A DNA stretch of 64,000 bases, taken from contig NZ_CP125378.1 of assembly GCF_034008635.1 (NCBI RefSeq), positions 5,828,501 through 5,892,500 of the forward strand, given 5' to 3'. Below the pieces are notes generated by a model, which saw only the letters and a list, made by a program, of their open reading frames with translations, was not told the origin of the DNA and did no database searches. Position numbers and translations under genes: made by a program. How positions within the stretch are numbered: the first letter of the stretch is position 1; every line of letters starts with the position of its first letter. This DNA comes from Pseudomonas sp. P8_229. Its GTDB lineage: Bacteria > Pseudomonadota > Gammaproteobacteria > Pseudomonadales > Pseudomonadaceae. Shown in pieces: positions 7,343-17,424 of the stretch.

Positions 7343-7602
7343 GTGCTGGAAAAACCCTTGAGTCCGGCAGCGCGATTTACTGGCGGCCTCTGAGCGCGCT
7401 GGCTGCTTGCTTGAGGGGGAGGGGATGACCAGCGTCGGCGCAGCCCCGATTCCTTCCAGACGGCACAACAGAGGGCAGCACAAGCGGGCAGCCTGTCCAC
7501 CCAGAACAAAAAAGCTCCGTATCTTTCGATACGGAGCTTTTTCTTTATGCGCTACGTCGATTACGAGGTTTCAGGCCACCTGCTTCGGCGACTTTTACCG
7601 GT
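7343..7602. other. Intergenic gap between galU and cptA; contains a bidirectional terminator
   Basis: The galU-cptA gap (7257-7602, 346 bp) holds two terminators and about 160 bases of GC-rich sequence between them in which I see no convincing open reading frame or RNA motif. At 7508-7546 the stem AGCTCCGTATC/GATACGGAGCT is flanked by A-run and T-run, so it can terminate transcription from both sides, including the converging cptA message. Confidence 0.6.
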
Positions 7603-9351
7603 TTACTGCTTCACGACATTTGCGCTGGTCGGCTCGACCTTCTTTGGCTTCATCAGGCTGAAGTCGATCAGGGCCCGCTGCTCACGTTCGTACGGGTTGC
7701 CGATCATCAGCGGACGCGGCTTGAAGCTGTCACTGACCAGGCTTTTGCTGCGGTCCAGCTCATCGAAACTCAAACCGGCCATGTCTGCCCAGGTGTGGAT
7801 CAGGTGCGAGCTGCTGTACGGCCGCCCCAGATCCGCAGCGAAGTTCCAGTCATGGTTCTCGCGCCATTTCGGCGAAGCCCAGGCCATGAACGGAATGGTG
7901 TACATCGGCGCGGTCGGTTTGTTCTCGTTGCGGCCCAGGGTGTCGTGGCCGGCCGAATCGAACACGTCTTCACCGTGGTCGGAGAGGTACAGCAGGAAAC
8001 CGTTCGGATCGGACTTGGCGTAGTCCTTGATCAGGCTCGACACCACGAAGTCGTTGTACAGCACGGCGTTATCGTAGCTGTTGTAGGTCGGTACCTGATC
8101 GTCACGCACGCCGGCCGGGACGCCATCGCGATCCTGGAACTTGTCGAAGCTCGGCGGATAACGGTACTGGTAGCTCATGTGAGTACCGAGCAGGTGCACG
8201 ACGATCAACTTGCGCGGCGCCGGGTCGATCAGGGCCTTGTTGAACGGCTCGATCACGTCGCCGTCGTACTGCGCGGCGTTCTGGTTGCGGTTGTTGTTCA
8301 GGTAAACCTGCTCGTCGGCCTGTTCGGAGAAGGTCGTGAGCATGGTGTTGCGCTTGGTCATGGTCTGCTGGTTGGTGATCCAGAACGTCTTGTAGCCGGC
8401 CTGTTTCATCATGCTGACCAGCGACGGCGTGGACAGGTACAGGTCCGGGTTTTCTTCGTCGGCGAAGGTCAGCACCTGTTGCAGCGCTTCAATGGTGTAA
8501 GGGCGCGGGGTGATGACGTTGTCGAACACCGCGAGCTGATCCTTGAGCTTGTCCAGTTCCGGTGTGGTCTTGCGCGGATAGCCGTACAGGCTCATGCGCT
8601 GACGGTTGGTCGACTCACCGATCACCAGCACCAGGGTCGAGGGTTTGTCGGCGTCTGCGGCCTTGAGGTTATGTAGTGGCGGGACCTTGCTCGTGCTGTG
8701 CAGCATGTCTTGCATGCCCGCCAGGGTATCGAGGTAGCGGTGGTAAGCCACCGCCATTTGCCAAGGCACGGCAGGCTCGATGCGGTCTTCGAACTTCTCG
8801 AAACCACCGGCGAAACTGCCGGTGCGCTGGGTCTGCTTGATCAGCGGCCAGCCCACCACGGCAATCAGGATTGCCATCGCGGCGACGAAAGCGCGGCCAC
8901 GCGGCATGGTCACCGGGCGCAGGCGTGTCCACAGGAAGTAGGCGAAAGCGGTATGGGCGAGGAACGCCGGGATCATCCACCAGGCAAAGTACTGGGTCAT
9001 GTACTCGCCAGCTTCAGAAATGTTCGACTCGAACATGATGAAGATGACGCTTTGCGAGAATTCCTGCTGATAGATGAAGAAGTAGCCCAGGCTGGCCATG
9101 GAGCAGGCCCACAAGACGATGCCGATCAATGCGGCCAGCAGCTTGGTGCGTTTGGGAAACAGCAGCATCGGGGCGAGCCACAGCGCACTCATCACGAAGG
9201 CTTGACGGAACCCGCTGAAGCCGGAGGTGCCGGTCAGCTGGATCAGGAGTTGGGTGATACCCGAGAAATACCAGAAAAACGCGAAAAGCCAGAGAACCCC
9301 AGCCCAGTCGAAACCTGTCGCAGTCGCTTTGCTGCGTTTGAACAATGCCAT
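7603..9351 (-). CDS. cptA: Phosphoethanolamine transferase (CptA/EptA family)
   Basis: A 582-residue inner-membrane enzyme that transfers phosphoethanolamine from phosphatidylethanolamine to lipid A or core sugars. The first about 190 residues contain five hydrophobic segments (for example AGVLWLFAFFWYFSGITQLL), followed by a periplasmic sulfatase-like domain. Catalytic features are visible: VIGESTNRQRMSLYGYP, with the nucleophilic Thr in KTTPEL, then HLLGTHMSYQYRYP and LYLSDHGEDVFD for zinc binding. Length and the GESTNR variant fit CptA better than EptA (mostly about 540). It shares a bidirectional terminator with galU. Choice between lipid A and core heptose as acceptor is not decidable from sequence. 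Confidence 0.87.
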   Translation of the reverse strand: MALFKRSKATATGFDWAGVLWLFAFFWYFSGITQLLIQLTGTSGFSGFRQAFVMSALWLAPMLLFPKRTKLLAALIGIVLWACSMASLGYFFIYQQEFSQSVIFIMFESNISEAGEYMTQYFAWWMIPAFLAHTAFAYFLWTRLRPVTMPRGRAFVAAMAILIAVVGWPLIKQTQRTGSFAGGFEKFEDRIEPAVPWQMAVAYHRYLDTLAGMQDMLHSTSKVPPLHNLKAADADKPSTLVLVIGESTNRQRMSLYGYPRKTTPELDKLKDQLAVFDNVITPRPYTIEALQQVLTFADEENPDLYLSTPSLVSMMKQAGYKTFWITNQQTMTKRNTMLTTFSEQADEQVYLNNNRNQNAAQYDGDVIEPFNKALIDPAPRKLIVVHLLGTHMSYQYRYPPSFDKFQDRDGVPAGVRDDQVPTYNSYDNAVLYNDFVVSSLIKDYAKSDPNGFLLYLSDHGEDVFDSAGHDTLGRNENKPTAPMYTIPFMAWASPKWRENHDWNFAADLGRPYSSSHLIHTWADMAGLSFDELDRSKSLVSDSFKPRPLMIGNPYEREQRALIDFSLMKPKKVEPTSANVVKQ

Positions 9352-9550
9352 TCAGCACTCCAGCTCATCGTCACTAACCACCGCCGGAACGCTTCATGAA
9401 ACCGACGAACGGAGGCCGCGCGCAAACGCACGGCCAGAATGCGCCGGAGTATCACGAACGGAATGTGAAAACTTCGTTAGTTGCTGATAAGGGGCAGAAG
9501 AGGATCATGTCGGGAACGACAAGTGCCGTTCCCGGAGCTGGCGGGGCAGG

Positions 9551-9733
9551 TCAGGCGTGCGGATTGCGCTGGACAACCGGCAAAGGTTTGGGCTGGGCGC
9601 CCTGGGTCAGCGAGCGCAGTTGCGCCAGCTCCTGCTTCAATTGGTCGCGCTCGTCTTTCAACTGACGCAATTCATCGCGACGGATCGTGACGTACAGGGT
9701 TTGTGGCGGCATTGCTGTGTGTACTGTGCCCAT
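9551..9733 (-). CDS. Small coiled-coil protein, 60 residues
   Basis: A 60-residue protein with a central heptad-like helix (IRRDELRQLKDERDQLKQEL) and a proline-rich tail (PKPLPVVQRNPHA). GCGAGGTGAGC precedes the ATG. The clean codon use and coiled coil make a real gene likely, but no family is recognised. A perfect 8-bp hairpin (9511-9534) lies just downstream and may protect or end the message, although no T-run follows. Confidence 0.55.
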   Translation of the reverse strand: MGTVHTAMPPQTLYVTIRRDELRQLKDERDQLKQELAQLRSLTQGAQPKPLPVVQRNPHA

Positions 9734-10006
9734 TGCTCACCTCGCAAATGGCGTGTCTCAACTGCAAATCGTCCCGCTTTCGGGTTCCTGACTTGCTATC
9801 GGCGCCAATTTTGATTTCTTTCGCTCATGAATGGAACTTTTTTATTTTTCATGGTCGGTGTGTCTTCGGCATGAATCGGGGCGTTATCAGTCTGGATCGG
9901 GCACAATGCCCGGAAACTTCCGCCGGACGCTCTGGACTAACCTCCATTAGTCGCGTTGGGCTATAACCAATGTCACACATTTATTTGTAGTAAGGAGCAT
10001 CAGCAC

Positions 10007-10987
10007 ATGCAACTCGGGATTATTGGACTGGGCCGCATGGGCGGCAATATTGCGCGACGTCTGATGCTCAACGGGCACACCACCGTTGTTTATGACCGCA
10101 ATACCGCCTTTGTCGACACCCTGGCCGCCGAGGGCGCCACAGGCGTTGCCGATTTGCCAGCACTGGTCGCCGGCCTGGCCAAGCCTCGCGCCGTATGGGT
10201 CATGCTGCCGGCCGGCGCGCCGACCGAAGACACCATTGAAACCCTGAGCAACCTGCTTGAAGCCGGCGACACCATCATCGACGGCGGCAACACCAACTAT
10301 AAGGATGATATCCGCCGGGCCAAGACCCTGGCCGAGAGGGGCCTGCACTACATCGACGTCGGTACCTCCGGCGGCGTCTGGGGCCTGGAGCGCGGCTATT
10401 GCATGATGATCGGCGGCGACGCCGAGACCGTGAACCGTCTGGACCCGCTGTTCGCCGCGCTGGCGCCGGGCATGGGCGAAATCCCGCGCACCAAGGATCG
10501 CAAGTCCGAGGATCACCGTGCCGAGCACGGCTACATCCACGCAGGTCCGGCCGGTGCCGGGCACTTCGTGAAGATGATTCACAACGGTATCGAGTACGGC
10601 ATGATGGCTGCATTTGCCGAGGGCTTCGACATCCTCAAGACCAAGTCCAGCGAGCGCCTGCCGGAAGATCAGCGCTTTGACCTGAACGTTGCCGACATCG
10701 CCGAAGTGTGGCGCCGTGGCAGCGTGGTGTCGTCGTGGTTGCTCGACTTGACCGCCGATGCGCTGGCAAGCGATCCGAAGCTCGACGGCTTCTCTGGTTC
10801 GGTGGCTGACAGCGGCGAAGGTCAATGGACCATCGAAGCGGCCATGGAGCAAGCGGTACCGGTGCCGGTGCTGTCGAACTCGCTGTTCTCGCGCTACCGC
10901 TCCCGCGGCCAGGGCACCTTTGGCGACAAGATTCTTTCGGCCCAGCGCTTCGGCTTCGGCGGCCATGTGGAGACACCGAAGAAATGA
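10007..10987 (+). CDS. gnd: 6-phosphogluconate dehydrogenase, short (single-C-terminal-domain) class
   Basis: A 326-residue decarboxylating 6-phosphogluconate dehydrogenase of the short GntZ/YqeC-like class rather than the 470-residue dimeric class. Seen: Rossmann motif [17 protein letters not shown] at the start, substrate-binding [21 protein letters not shown], the catalytic Lys in [18 protein letters not shown], and the [14 protein letters not shown] region. It converts 6-phosphogluconate to ribulose-5-phosphate and CO2; many short-class members prefer NAD. The ATG at 10007 follows AAGGAG and is preferred over an upstream in-frame start. The stop overlaps the zwf start by 4 bp, so the two enzymes are translationally coupled. 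Confidence 0.93.
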   Translation: MQLGIIGLGRMGGNIARRLMLNGHTTVVYDRNTAFVDTLAAEGATGVADLPALVAGLAKPRAVWVMLPAGAPTEDTIETLSNLLEAGDTIIDGGNTNYKDDIRRAKTLAERGLHYIDVGTSGGVWGLERGYCMMIGGDAETVNRLDPLFAALAPGMGEIPRTKDRKSEDHRAEHGYIHAGPAGAGHFVKMIHNGIEYGMMAAFAEGFDILKTKSSERLPEDQRFDLNVADIAEVWRRGSVVSSWLLDLTADALASDPKLDGFSGSVADSGEGQWTIEAAMEQAVPVPVLSNSLFSRYRSRGQGTFGDKILSAQRFGFGGHVETPKK

Positions 10988-12507
10988 CCCATACGATCCG
11001 CAGAAAATCCAAGGCAGAACCCGCACCACCGACCACGCTGTTTTTGTTCGGTGCCCACGGCGACCTGGTCAAGCGCTTGCTGATGCCGGCGCTGTACAAC
11101 CTCAGTCGCGACGGCTTGCTTGACGAAAATCTGCGGATCGTCGGCGTTGATCACAACGCCATTACCGATGAAGCCTTCGCGCAAAAACTCGAAGACTTCA
11201 TCCGTACCGAAGTGGCGGCGAAGGTCGGCAAGGGCGATCAGATGCTTGATCCGGCCTTGTGGGCCAAGCTTGCCAAAGGTATCAGCTACGTCCAGGGCGA
11301 CTTCCTGGATGACAGCACTTATTCCGCGCTGGCGGCGAAAATCGCCGACAGCGGCACCGGCAATGCGGTGTTCTACCTGGCCACCGCGCCGCGTTTCTTC
11401 AGTGAAGTGGTGCGCCGTCTGGGCGCCGCCAAACTGCTGGAAGAAACCCCCGAAGCGTTCAGAAGGGTGGTGATCGAGAAGCCTTTCGGCTCAGACCTGC
11501 AAACCGCTGAAGCGCTGAACGCCTGCTTGCTCAAAGTCATGAGCGAGAAGCAGATCTACCGGATCGATCATTACCTGGGCAAGGAGACCGTGCAGAACAT
11601 TCTTGTCAGCCGGTTCTCCAACAGCCTGTTCGAGGCGTTCTGGAACAACCACTACATCGACCACGTGCAGATCACCGCCGCCGAAACCGTCGGCGTCGAA
11701 ACCCGTGGCAGTTTTTACGAACACACCGGTGCGCTGCGCGACATGGTGCCCAATCACCTGTTCCAGCTGCTGGCGATGGTTGCCATGGAGCCGCCGGCCG
11801 CGTTCGGCGCGGATGCGGTGCGCGGCGAGAAGGCCAAAGTGGTCGGCGCGATCCGCCCATGGACTGTTGAAGAGGCGCGGGCCAACTCGGTGCGCGGCCA
11901 GTACAGCGCTGGCGAGATCGATGGCAAGCTGTTGGCTGGTTATCGCCAGGAAGCCAACGTGTCGCCCGACAGCAACACTGAAACCTATGTCGCGCTGAAA
12001 GTCATGATCGACAACTGGCGCTGGGTCGGCGTGCCGTTCTACCTGCGCACCGGCAAGCGCATGAGCGTGCGCGACACCGAGATTGTCATCTGCTTCAAAC
12101 CGGCGCCGTACGCGCAGTTCCGTGATACCGAAGTCGACGAGTTGCAGCCGACCTATCTGCGCATCCAGATTCAGCCCAATGAAGGCATGTGGTTCGACCT
12201 GCTGGCCAAACGGCCGGGGCCGGCACTGAACATGGCCAACATCGAGCTGGGTTTCGCTTACAAAGACTTCTTCGAGATGCAGCCGTCCACTGGCTACGAA
12301 ACCCTGATCTACGACTGCCTGACCGGCGACCAGACGCTGTTCCAGCGCGCCGACAACATCGAGAACGGCTGGCGCGCAGTGCAACCGTTCCTCGACGCCT
12401 GGCAGCAGGACGCGAGTGTGCAAACCTACGCTGCCGGCGAAGACGGCCCGCAAGCTGCCAATGATCTGCTGACTCGCGATGGTCGCGTCTGGCATGGTCT
12501 TGGATGA
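10984..12507 (+). CDS. zwf: Glucose-6-phosphate 1-dehydrogenase
   Basis: A 507-residue glucose-6-phosphate dehydrogenase, the first oxidative pentose-phosphate/Entner-Doudoroff enzyme. The nucleotide site reads [20 protein letters not shown], with His in place of the usual Ser/Thr in GxxGDL. The substrate/active-site motif [14 protein letters not shown] is intact, as are EKPFGSDL and the C-terminal [13 protein letters not shown]. The gene lies between gnd and a HAD phosphatase gene with 4-bp overlaps on both sides. This arrangement differs from the hexR-zwf-pgl-eda locus of Pseudomonas, so it is probably a second zwf isoenzyme devoted to the oxidative pentose phosphate route; that interpretation is inferred. 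Confidence 0.95.
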   Translation: MTHTIRRKSKAEPAPPTTLFLFGAHGDLVKRLLMPALYNLSRDGLLDENLRIVGVDHNAITDEAFAQKLEDFIRTEVAAKVGKGDQMLDPALWAKLAKGISYVQGDFLDDSTYSALAAKIADSGTGNAVFYLATAPRFFSEVVRRLGAAKLLEETPEAFRRVVIEKPFGSDLQTAEALNACLLKVMSEKQIYRIDHYLGKETVQNILVSRFSNSLFEAFWNNHYIDHVQITAAETVGVETRGSFYEHTGALRDMVPNHLFQLLAMVAMEPPAAFGADAVRGEKAKVVGAIRPWTVEEARANSVRGQYSAGEIDGKLLAGYRQEANVSPDSNTETYVALKVMIDNWRWVGVPFYLRTGKRMSVRDTEIVICFKPAPYAQFRDTEVDELQPTYLRIQIQPNEGMWFDLLAKRPGPALNMANIELGFAYKDFFEMQPSTGYETLIYDCLTGDQTLFQRADNIENGWRAVQPFLDAWQQDASVQTYAAGEDGPQAANDLLTRDGRVWHGLG

Positions 12508-13313
12508 GTGACCCGATTCGTTTTTTGCTTAGCGACATGGACGGCACGCTGTTGTTGCCCGATCACAGCCTGAGTCAGCGCACCATCGACGCCGTTCGTT
12601 CGCTGCGCGAGGCCGGCGTGTTGTTCAGCCTGGCCACCGGTCGCCCACCCAAAGCCATGCTGCAGCAGATCGAAGCCTTGGGTGTCGATCTGCCAACGGC
12701 GGCGTTCAATGGCGGCACCATCGTCAATCCGGACGGCAGCTTGCTGGTCGCGCATTACCTGCCGGCCACGACAGCGTTGATTGCACTGGCGACGTTCGCT
12801 GATCAGCCGGATGTCGAAGTCTGGGTGTTCAGCGGTGGCGACTGGTTGCTCAAGGATCCGCACGGACCGATGGTGCCGCGCGAACAGCATGGACTTGGTT
12901 ATCCGCCGGTGGTGGTCGAGAGTTTCGAACCGTATCTGGAGCGCATCGACAAGATCGTCGCCACCAGTAACAACACGGATTTGCTGATCGAGCTTGAGGC
13001 GCGCCTGTTGCCTAAGGTCAACGGCAAGGCCCAGGTCTCGCGTTCGCAACCGGTGTACCTGGACGTGACGGCGCTGGAAGCCAACAAGGGCAGCGCGCTG
13101 GCGACCATTGCCGCGCACCTTGGCATCCCGCTGGAGCAGACGGCGGCGATTGGCGATGGCGGCAACGACCCGGCGATGTTCCATTGCGCGGGGCTGTCGA
13201 TTGCCATGGGGCAAGCGGAAGAGGCGGTGAAGCGCCAGGCCGATGTCATCACCGGCCCAAACACCGAAGATGGCGTAGCGCAGGCCATCGAGCAGTACAT
13301 CCTGCCGCGCTGA
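12504..13313 (+). CDS. Cof-type HAD-IIB sugar-phosphate phosphatase
   Basis: A 269-residue haloacid-dehalogenase superfamily phosphatase of the Cof/YidA group. Motif I is LLSDMDGTLL (residues 8-17), motif II includes LATGRPPKAM, the lysine of motif III lies near EANKGSAL, and motif IV is AIGDGGNDPAMF. A C2-type cap lies between. Such enzymes hydrolyse sugar phosphates and related metabolites. Its ATG overlaps the zwf stop by 4 bp, so it is coupled to gnd-zwf; a role in dephosphorylating a pentose-phosphate or lactone by-product is a reasonable inference, not shown. Confidence 0.85.
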   Translation: MSDPIRFLLSDMDGTLLLPDHSLSQRTIDAVRSLREAGVLFSLATGRPPKAMLQQIEALGVDLPTAAFNGGTIVNPDGSLLVAHYLPATTALIALATFADQPDVEVWVFSGGDWLLKDPHGPMVPREQHGLGYPPVVVESFEPYLERIDKIVATSNNTDLLIELEARLLPKVNGKAQVSRSQPVYLDVTALEANKGSALATIAAHLGIPLEQTAAIGDGGNDPAMFHCAGLSIAMGQAEEAVKRQADVITGPNTEDGVAQAIEQYILPR

Positions 13314-13330
13314 ATCACACCGGAACAAAT

Positions 13331-14276
13331 GTAGAAGCGGGCTTGCTCGCGAATGCGGTGTATCAGTCAACACATCAAGTGCCTGACACGTCCTCTTCGC
13401 GAGCAAGCCCGCTCCCACAGTTTTAATCGAGTGTTGTCAGAGCCATTGGCTCAGCGCATACCAATGTGGGAGCGGGCTTGCTCGCGAATGCGGTGTATCA
13501 GTCAACACATCAAGTGCCTGACACGTCCTCTTCGCGAGCAAGCTCGCTCCCACCGTTTTGATCGAGTGATGCCAGAGCCATTGGCTCAGCGCATACCAAT
13601 GTGGGAGCGGGCTTGCTCGCGAATGCGGTGTATCAGCCAACGCATCAAGTGCCTGACACGCCCTCTTCGCGAGCAAGCCCGCTCCCACAGTTTTAATCGA
13701 GTGATGCCAGAGCCATTGGCTCACCGCATACCAATGTGGGAGCGGGCTTGCTCGCGAATGCGGTGTATCAGTCAACGCATCAAGTGCCTGACACGCCCTC
13801 TTCGCGAGCAAGCCCGCTCCCACCGTTTTGATCGAGTGATGCCAGAGCCATTGGCTCACTGCATACCAATGTAGGAGTGAGCTTGCTCGCGAATGCGGTG
13901 TATCAGTCAACACATCAAGTGCCTGACACGCCCTCTTCGCGAGCAAGCCCGCTCCCACAGTTTTAATCGAGTGTTGTCAGAGCCATTGGCTCACCGCATA
14001 CCAATGTGGGAGCGGGCTTGCTCGCGAATGCGGTGTATCAGTCAACACATCAAGTGCCTGACACGCCCTCTTCGCGAGCAAGCCCGCTCCCACAGTTTTA
14101 ATCGAGTGTTGTCAGAGCCATTGGCTCAGCGCATACCAATGTGGGAGCGGGCTTGCTCGCGAATGCGGTGTATCAGCCAACGCATCAAGTGCCTGACACG
14201 CCCTCTTCGCGAGCAAGCTCGCTCCCACCGTTTTGATCGAGTGATGCCAGAGCCATTGGCTCACTCCTACAGTTTA
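13331..14276. repeat. Tandem array of seven 135-bp units built from a REPIN
   Basis: Equivalent points of the unit occur at 13331, 13466, 13601, 13736, 13871, 14006 and 14141, an exact 135-bp period. Each unit holds a forward REP (GTGGGAGCGGGCTTGCTCGC), about 45 bp of spacer, the inverted REP, and a tail ending GCTCACCGCATACCA or a close variant. That tail is identical over 15 bases to the 3' coding end of the adjacent nhaB gene (14299-14313). Copies differ at few positions; the copy at 13871 has GTAGGAGTGAGC instead. The array fills the gap between the convergent HAD and nhaB genes. Because 135 is a multiple of three, long spurious reading frames run through it on both strands. Confidence 0.92.
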
Positions 14277-14286
14277 TTCGCTGTAA

Positions 14287-15789
14287 TTACAGCCAGTAGC
14301 TCACCGCATACCAGCCCAGCAGCCCCATCACCACGGTGTACGGCAACGCCATCCACACCATTCGCCCATACGACAGGCGCACCAGCGGCGCAATCGCCGA
14401 GGTCAGCAGAAACAGGAATGCTGCCTGACCATTGGGCGTCGCCACGCTCGGCAGGTTGGTGCCGGTATTGATCGCGATTGCCAGGGTCTCGAAGTGTTCG
14501 CGGCTCATGTGCCCGGACAGGAATGCCTGTTTAACCTCGGTGATGTAGATCGTGGCAACGAACACGTTGTCGCTGATCGCCGAGAGCAGGCCGTTGGCAA
14601 TGAACAGCATGCCCGGCTGTTGATCCGCCGGCAGCGCCAGCACCCACTGGATCAGCGGGGCAAACAGCTGTTGATCGTGAATCACCGCAACTACGGCAAA
14701 AAACACCACCAGCAACGCGGTGAACGGCATGGCGTCCTTGAACGCAGTGCCCAGGCGATGCTCGTCGGTGATGCCGGTGAAGGCCGTGATCAACACGATC
14801 ACCATCAGACCGATCAAGCCCACTTCGGCCACGTGAAATGCCAGGCAGCCAATCAGGATCAGCGCGGCAGTGCCTTGCACCAGCAGGGCGGCGCGCTGGC
14901 GCGGAGTGCGTTCGGCGTTGTCTTCAGCGGCGTAATTGGCAAGGACGGCGCGCACGTTGTCCGGCAGCAAGGTGCCGTAGCCAAACCAGCGAAGTTTTTC
15001 CAGCAACACGCAGGTCACCAGGCCTGCCACCAGCACTGGCAGCGATACCGGTGCGACTTTCTGGAAGAACTCGCCGAAGTGCCAGCCCATTTCATGGCCG
15101 ATCAACAGATTCTGCGGCTCGCCCACCAGGGTGCAAACCCCACCGAGTGCGGTGCCGACCGCGCCATGCATCAACAGACTGCGCAGGAACGCACGAAACT
15201 GTTCCAGATCGTCATGGTGCAGGGCCGGCAGGTGCTGGTCGTCGCCGAATTCGCTGTCCTGGCGTGGGTCGTTGCCCGAGGCCACACGGTGGTAGACCGA
15301 GTAGAAACCAACGGCCGCGCTGATGATCACCGCCGTCACGGTCAGGGCATCGAGAAATGCCGACAGAAATGCCGAGAGAAAGCAGAACATCAGCGCCAGA
15401 AACGCCTTGGAGCGCACGCCCAGCAGCAGCCGTGAGAACAGAAACAGCAGCAGATCCTTCATGAAGTAGATGCCCGCGACCATGAACATCAGCAGCAGGA
15501 TCACCGGGAAGTTGTGCACCAGCTCATCGTACAGAGCCTGTGGGGTGGTCATCTTCAGCAGCAGGGCTTCGATCAGTAACAATCCACCGGGCATCAACGG
15601 ATAGCACTTGAGGGCCATCGCCAGGGTGAAAATGAATTCGATCACCAGCAGCCAGCCGGCAGCGACCGGGCCAACGGTGAACAGCACCACGGCATTGAGG
15701 ATCAGGAACCCGACGATGCACGCCTTGTACCAGCGGGGCGAGTGCCCGAGGAAGTTGTGCGCGAACGCCTGGGCCAGTGAACCGGACAT
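14287..15789 (-). CDS. nhaB: Na+/H+ antiporter NhaB
   Basis: A 500-residue inner-membrane sodium/proton antiporter of the NhaB family, used for sodium extrusion and pH homeostasis. It has about twelve hydrophobic segments, beginning [21 protein letters not shown]. Family hallmarks include [43 protein letters not shown], and [19 protein letters not shown], with conserved acidic residues in the membrane. Length is the usual about 500. GGAGCAAC precedes the ATG. Its last codons (WYAVSYWL) are next to the 135-bp array, whose units carry a copy of the WYAVS codons. Confidence 0.95.
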   Translation of the reverse strand: MSGSLAQAFAHNFLGHSPRWYKACIVGFLILNAVVLFTVGPVAAGWLLVIEFIFTLAMALKCYPLMPGGLLLIEALLLKMTTPQALYDELVHNFPVILLLMFMVAGIYFMKDLLLFLFSRLLLGVRSKAFLALMFCFLSAFLSAFLDALTVTAVIISAAVGFYSVYHRVASGNDPRQDSEFGDDQHLPALHHDDLEQFRAFLRSLLMHGAVGTALGGVCTLVGEPQNLLIGHEMGWHFGEFFQKVAPVSLPVLVAGLVTCVLLEKLRWFGYGTLLPDNVRAVLANYAAEDNAERTPRQRAALLVQGTAALILIGCLAFHVAEVGLIGLMVIVLITAFTGITDEHRLGTAFKDAMPFTALLVVFFAVVAVIHDQQLFAPLIQWVLALPADQQPGMLFIANGLLSAISDNVFVATIYITEVKQAFLSGHMSREHFETLAIAINTGTNLPSVATPNGQAAFLFLLTSAIAPLVRLSYGRMVWMALPYTVVMGLLGWYAVSYWL

Positions 15790-15856
15790 CGGTTGCTCCT
15801 TGTATTAAGAAGCGCGCAAGTTGCCGCAAGTGTCGGTCAAGTTCAAGTCTGGGGGA

Positions 15857-17146
15857 CTATTGATTCAGATAGCGCGCGACCATGGCCCGGTAGTTGCCGT
15901 CCAGTGAATAGCCGCCGACCAGGATTTGCCCGTCCGCCTGCAACGCCAATGAGTTGGCGGTATCCAGGCTGCGTCCCAGACGTGTGCGTAGCCAACCGTG
16001 GCCGTTGCCGAACTGTGCGTCGAGTTGTCCGTCGGGCAGATAGCGCGCCACGATGAAATCCGCCTCGATACCGCCAATGGTTGCGCCCACGGCGATGATT
16101 CGGTCATCGGCCATGCGTTGGGCAGCGCTCCATTGGCAGCCACTGGGGCCGATTTCCAGCAAGTGCGGGTGGCCGGCGTTGCTGCGCAATTCCGGGCGAC
16201 CGTTGGGATGCAAACTCAGCGCCATGCAGCGGATCGGATCGCGACTGCTGCCAAAGCAGTGCAGGTGCTCCATCGATTCGAGTACCTGACTGACCATCGC
16301 GCTTTGCCCGTGAGCCTTGAAGGCGAGGAAGCCATCCACCGCAAAGCGCTCGTCCAGGCGCCCGTCAGGCAGATAGCGCGCCACCAGCCCCTCCTGAGGG
16401 AAGTCAATGGAGCCGGCGACAACGATGCGTCCATCCTTCTGTAGCAGGAGGCTGCTGAGCCAGGTATTGAGCAGCAGATGGCGGATCATCACGAAACCGC
16501 GACCGTTGAAACTTGCATCGAGCGCGCCGTCAGGGGTGAGGCGGATCAGCATGCCGGCATGGTCGGCGAGTTCGAAGTGGTGATTGGCGATCAGCAGAAT
16601 GTGCCCGTCGTCCTGCACGGCAATGTCGCAGGCTTCTGCACCGGATATACCGGGCGGTAGCCAGATATCGCGTGAGCCGATGGAAAGATCGCCCGGCAGG
16701 CGCACGACTTGTCGACCGTTGTCGCCAAACGAGGTGTCAGGTGAGCCGTCAGTGTTGAACAGGGCGAGGGCGGGCAAGCTGCGATGGGCATTTTCATAGT
16801 GCAAGCCGGCCAGCAGGATTCGCCCGTCCGCCAGTACCTGTACTTTTGCGCCCATGGCTTCGAAGCCGGGGGCGAATTCACCGATCACGCTGCCTTGAAC
16901 GCCGAAGCCGAGGTCGGCAGAACCGTCGGCGAGCATCCGCGCCAGTCCGAAACAGCTGCCATTGGCAGTGCCGACCTTGGCGGCCACCAATACCCGACCT
17001 TGCGGGTCCAGGGCCAGGCCTTGGGTCATGCTGGATACGCTGCCGGCGAAATACACTTGAGCAACGCCGGAGTGGGCAAATTGTCTGTCGAGTCGCCCGG
17101 CGTTGGTCGTTGGTGTCGGGAGCGCGAAGGCGTTCTCGGTGGTCAT
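15857..17146 (-). CDS. Delta-60 repeat (beta-propeller-like) protein
   Basis: A 429-residue protein made of repeated units of about 50-60 residues, each with the pattern Y/F-x-x-DG-x-LD-x-x-F-G-x-x-G: NTDGSPDTSFGDNGRQVV, LTPDGALDASFNGRGFVMI, YLPDGRLDERFAVDGFLAF, YLPDGQLDAQFGNGHGWL, ending MVARYLNQ. Alternating segments carry QxDGxILxxG. This is the delta-60 repeat family, expected to fold as a beta-propeller. No Sec signal peptide is visible. The ATG at 17146 follows AAGGAGAAGC and is preferred to an upstream in-frame codon. Function unknown; extracellular delta-60 proteins are often secreted by non-Sec routes, but no secretion gene is adjacent. Confidence 0.78.
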   Translation of the reverse strand: MTTENAFALPTPTTNAGRLDRQFAHSGVAQVYFAGSVSSMTQGLALDPQGRVLVAAKVGTANGSCFGLARMLADGSADLGFGVQGSVIGEFAPGFEAMGAKVQVLADGRILLAGLHYENAHRSLPALALFNTDGSPDTSFGDNGRQVVRLPGDLSIGSRDIWLPPGISGAEACDIAVQDDGHILLIANHHFELADHAGMLIRLTPDGALDASFNGRGFVMIRHLLLNTWLSSLLLQKDGRIVVAGSIDFPQEGLVARYLPDGRLDERFAVDGFLAFKAHGQSAMVSQVLESMEHLHCFGSSRDPIRCMALSLHPNGRPELRSNAGHPHLLEIGPSGCQWSAAQRMADDRIIAVGATIGGIEADFIVARYLPDGQLDAQFGNGHGWLRTRLGRSLDTANSLALQADGQILVGGYSLDGNYRAMVARYLNQ

Positions 17147-17424
17147 GCATGCTTCTCCTTGCAAGTTGACCAGTCCCGGTGGGCGGGTAACTGCATGAGC
17201 GAAACATTCAATCGCTGAATACGCCGAAGTACAACTGACATAACTAACAGGTGGAGGGTCGCACTGTGCCAGAACAGTGTCTTTTGGAACCAAATGAAAG
17301 CGTCGCAAGCAATGGCGCCTGACGCTTTAAAAGAAGTTGTACAAAAGTACAGAAGATAAAAAGTAACTGATAACTAAAGATGCACAGGGCGGATGACGTG
17401 AAAGTCATCCGCATGACCCTCTGA

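Noticed and set aside
9511..9534. Perfect 8-bp inverted repeat CGGGAACG/CGTTCCCG as a terminator
   Set aside because: No T-run on either strand. It may be a mRNA end stabiliser, but terminator function is not supported.
9947..11029. A 360-codon open frame antisense to gnd
   Set aside because: gnd has all family motifs and a coupled neighbour; the antisense frame has none.
13353..14471. Long open frames (173-192 codons) on both strands through the 135-bp repeats, with repetitive proteins such as MRCISQHIKCLTRPLREQAR
   Set aside because: The unit length is a multiple of three, so any stop-free frame persists through the array. The sequence is REP hairpin DNA, with no ribosome-binding site or signal of selection.
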